A stretch of DNA of 6,753 bases from Bacteroidales bacterium UBA2198 (GTDB lineage: Bacteria > Bacteroidota > Bacteroidia > Bacteroidales > VadinHA17): contig DCVC01000212.1 in the NCBI GenBank assembly GCA_002328625.1, forward strand, positions 1-6,753. The letters are read 5' to 3'. The translations under genes and the position numbers were made by a program. Positions within the stretch are counted from its first letter, which is position 1, and the number at the start of each line of letters is the position of its first letter. Shown piece by piece: positions 6,638 through 6,753 of the stretch. The notes below the pieces were generated by a model, which saw only the letters and a program-made list of their open reading frames with translations, was not told where the DNA came from and did no database searches.

Positions 6638-6694
6638 CAGGGTTGAAAAAACGAATACTCAAAATAATTTGTTCAATTTTAAACTTCACACAAA

Positions 6695-6753
6695 ATGACT
6701 AAAGCAGACATTGTTAATGAAATTGCCAAGAACACTGGTATTGAAAAGGTAAC
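6695..6753 (+). CDS. HU/IHF-family DNA-binding protein, 5' fragment
   Basis: Only 19 codons and two bases are inside the window: MTKADIVNEIAKNTGIEKV. This fits the first helix-turn of HU/IHF nucleoid proteins (M-T-K-A-D-I-V, then I-A-K, then G-I-E-K-V), small dimeric proteins that bend and compact DNA. In Bacteroidota an HU-like gene, often labelled himA or hup, commonly lies beside the mutY-ssb-gldE-gldD group, and that context supports the call. The start ATG follows an ACACAAA leader and lies about 57 bp downstream of the TATATTTG promoter element. The arm and the rest of the protein lie outside, so HU versus IHF-like subtype cannot be decided. Confidence 0.87.
   Translation, partial: MTKADIVNEIAKNTGIEKV

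Larger units (their letters stand above)
6358..6694. other. Divergent intergenic region between ssb and the HU gene
   Basis: This 337-bp gap separates divergent starts and contains no credible coding frame. It is AT-rich. Visible items, from left to right: the ssb leader with its direct repeat (6371-6412); a small dyad ATACT-ATC-AGTAT (6454-6466) nested in a 7-bp inverted repeat, AAAATAC at 6447-6453 and GTATTTT at 6463-6469; a 9-bp stem with one bulged base (6493-6520); an imperfect tandem of TAATAAAAATTT and TAATAAAAAATT (6569-6592); and the HU promoter (6605-6637). In F. johnsoniae-like genomes mutY is often found in this neighbourhood; here it is absent. Confidence 0.8.

Overview
The window looks like chromosomal DNA of a Bacteroidota bacterium, probably a Bacteroidales-type lineage. 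The reasons are two gld genes (gldD, gldE), a secreted protein ending in a type IX secretion (T9SS) sorting domain, a bacterial geranylgeranylglyceryl phosphate synthase, an HU-like gene behind a TAnnTTTG-type promoter, and starts without clear Shine-Dalgarno sites. It is a dense housekeeping/envelope region. I see no mobile element, CRISPR array, tRNA or rRNA.

Layout. (1) 1-794, plus strand: the 3' part of a secreted M14 zinc carboxypeptidase, with the end of the catalytic domain, a transthyretin-like domain and a T9SS C-terminal sorting domain. (2) 899-2566, plus strand: a periplasmic PafA/NPP-type alkaline phosphatase superfamily protein in which several canonical active-site residues are changed. 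(3) 2559-6357, minus strand: five closely packed genes, in transcription order ssb, gldE, gldD, a Sfp-type 4'-phosphopantetheinyl transferase and GGGP synthase. Gaps are 23 and 9 nt, overlaps 26 and 14 nt, so they are probably one transcription unit. (4) 6358-6694: a divergent, AT-rich intergenic region with a good promoter for the HU gene, a 12-nt direct repeat in the ssb leader and two small inverted repeats. (5) 6695-6753, plus strand: the first 19 codons of an HU/IHF-family gene.

How the parts relate. The ssb-gldE-gldD block next to an HU gene is a recognised Bacteroidota neighbourhood. GldD (lipoprotein) and GldE (CNNM/CorC-like membrane protein) are tied to gliding and T9SS function, and the M14 protein at the left edge is itself a likely T9SS cargo. 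The PPTase and GGGP synthase at the distal end link acyl-carrier activation and an archaeal-type ether-lipid precursor to the same transcript. The points most worth a second look are the altered phosphatase active site and the PPTase/GGGPS junction, where an A9 tract sits just before the overlapping start codon so that loss of one A would fuse the two proteins in frame. I do not see a wholly new multi-gene system.
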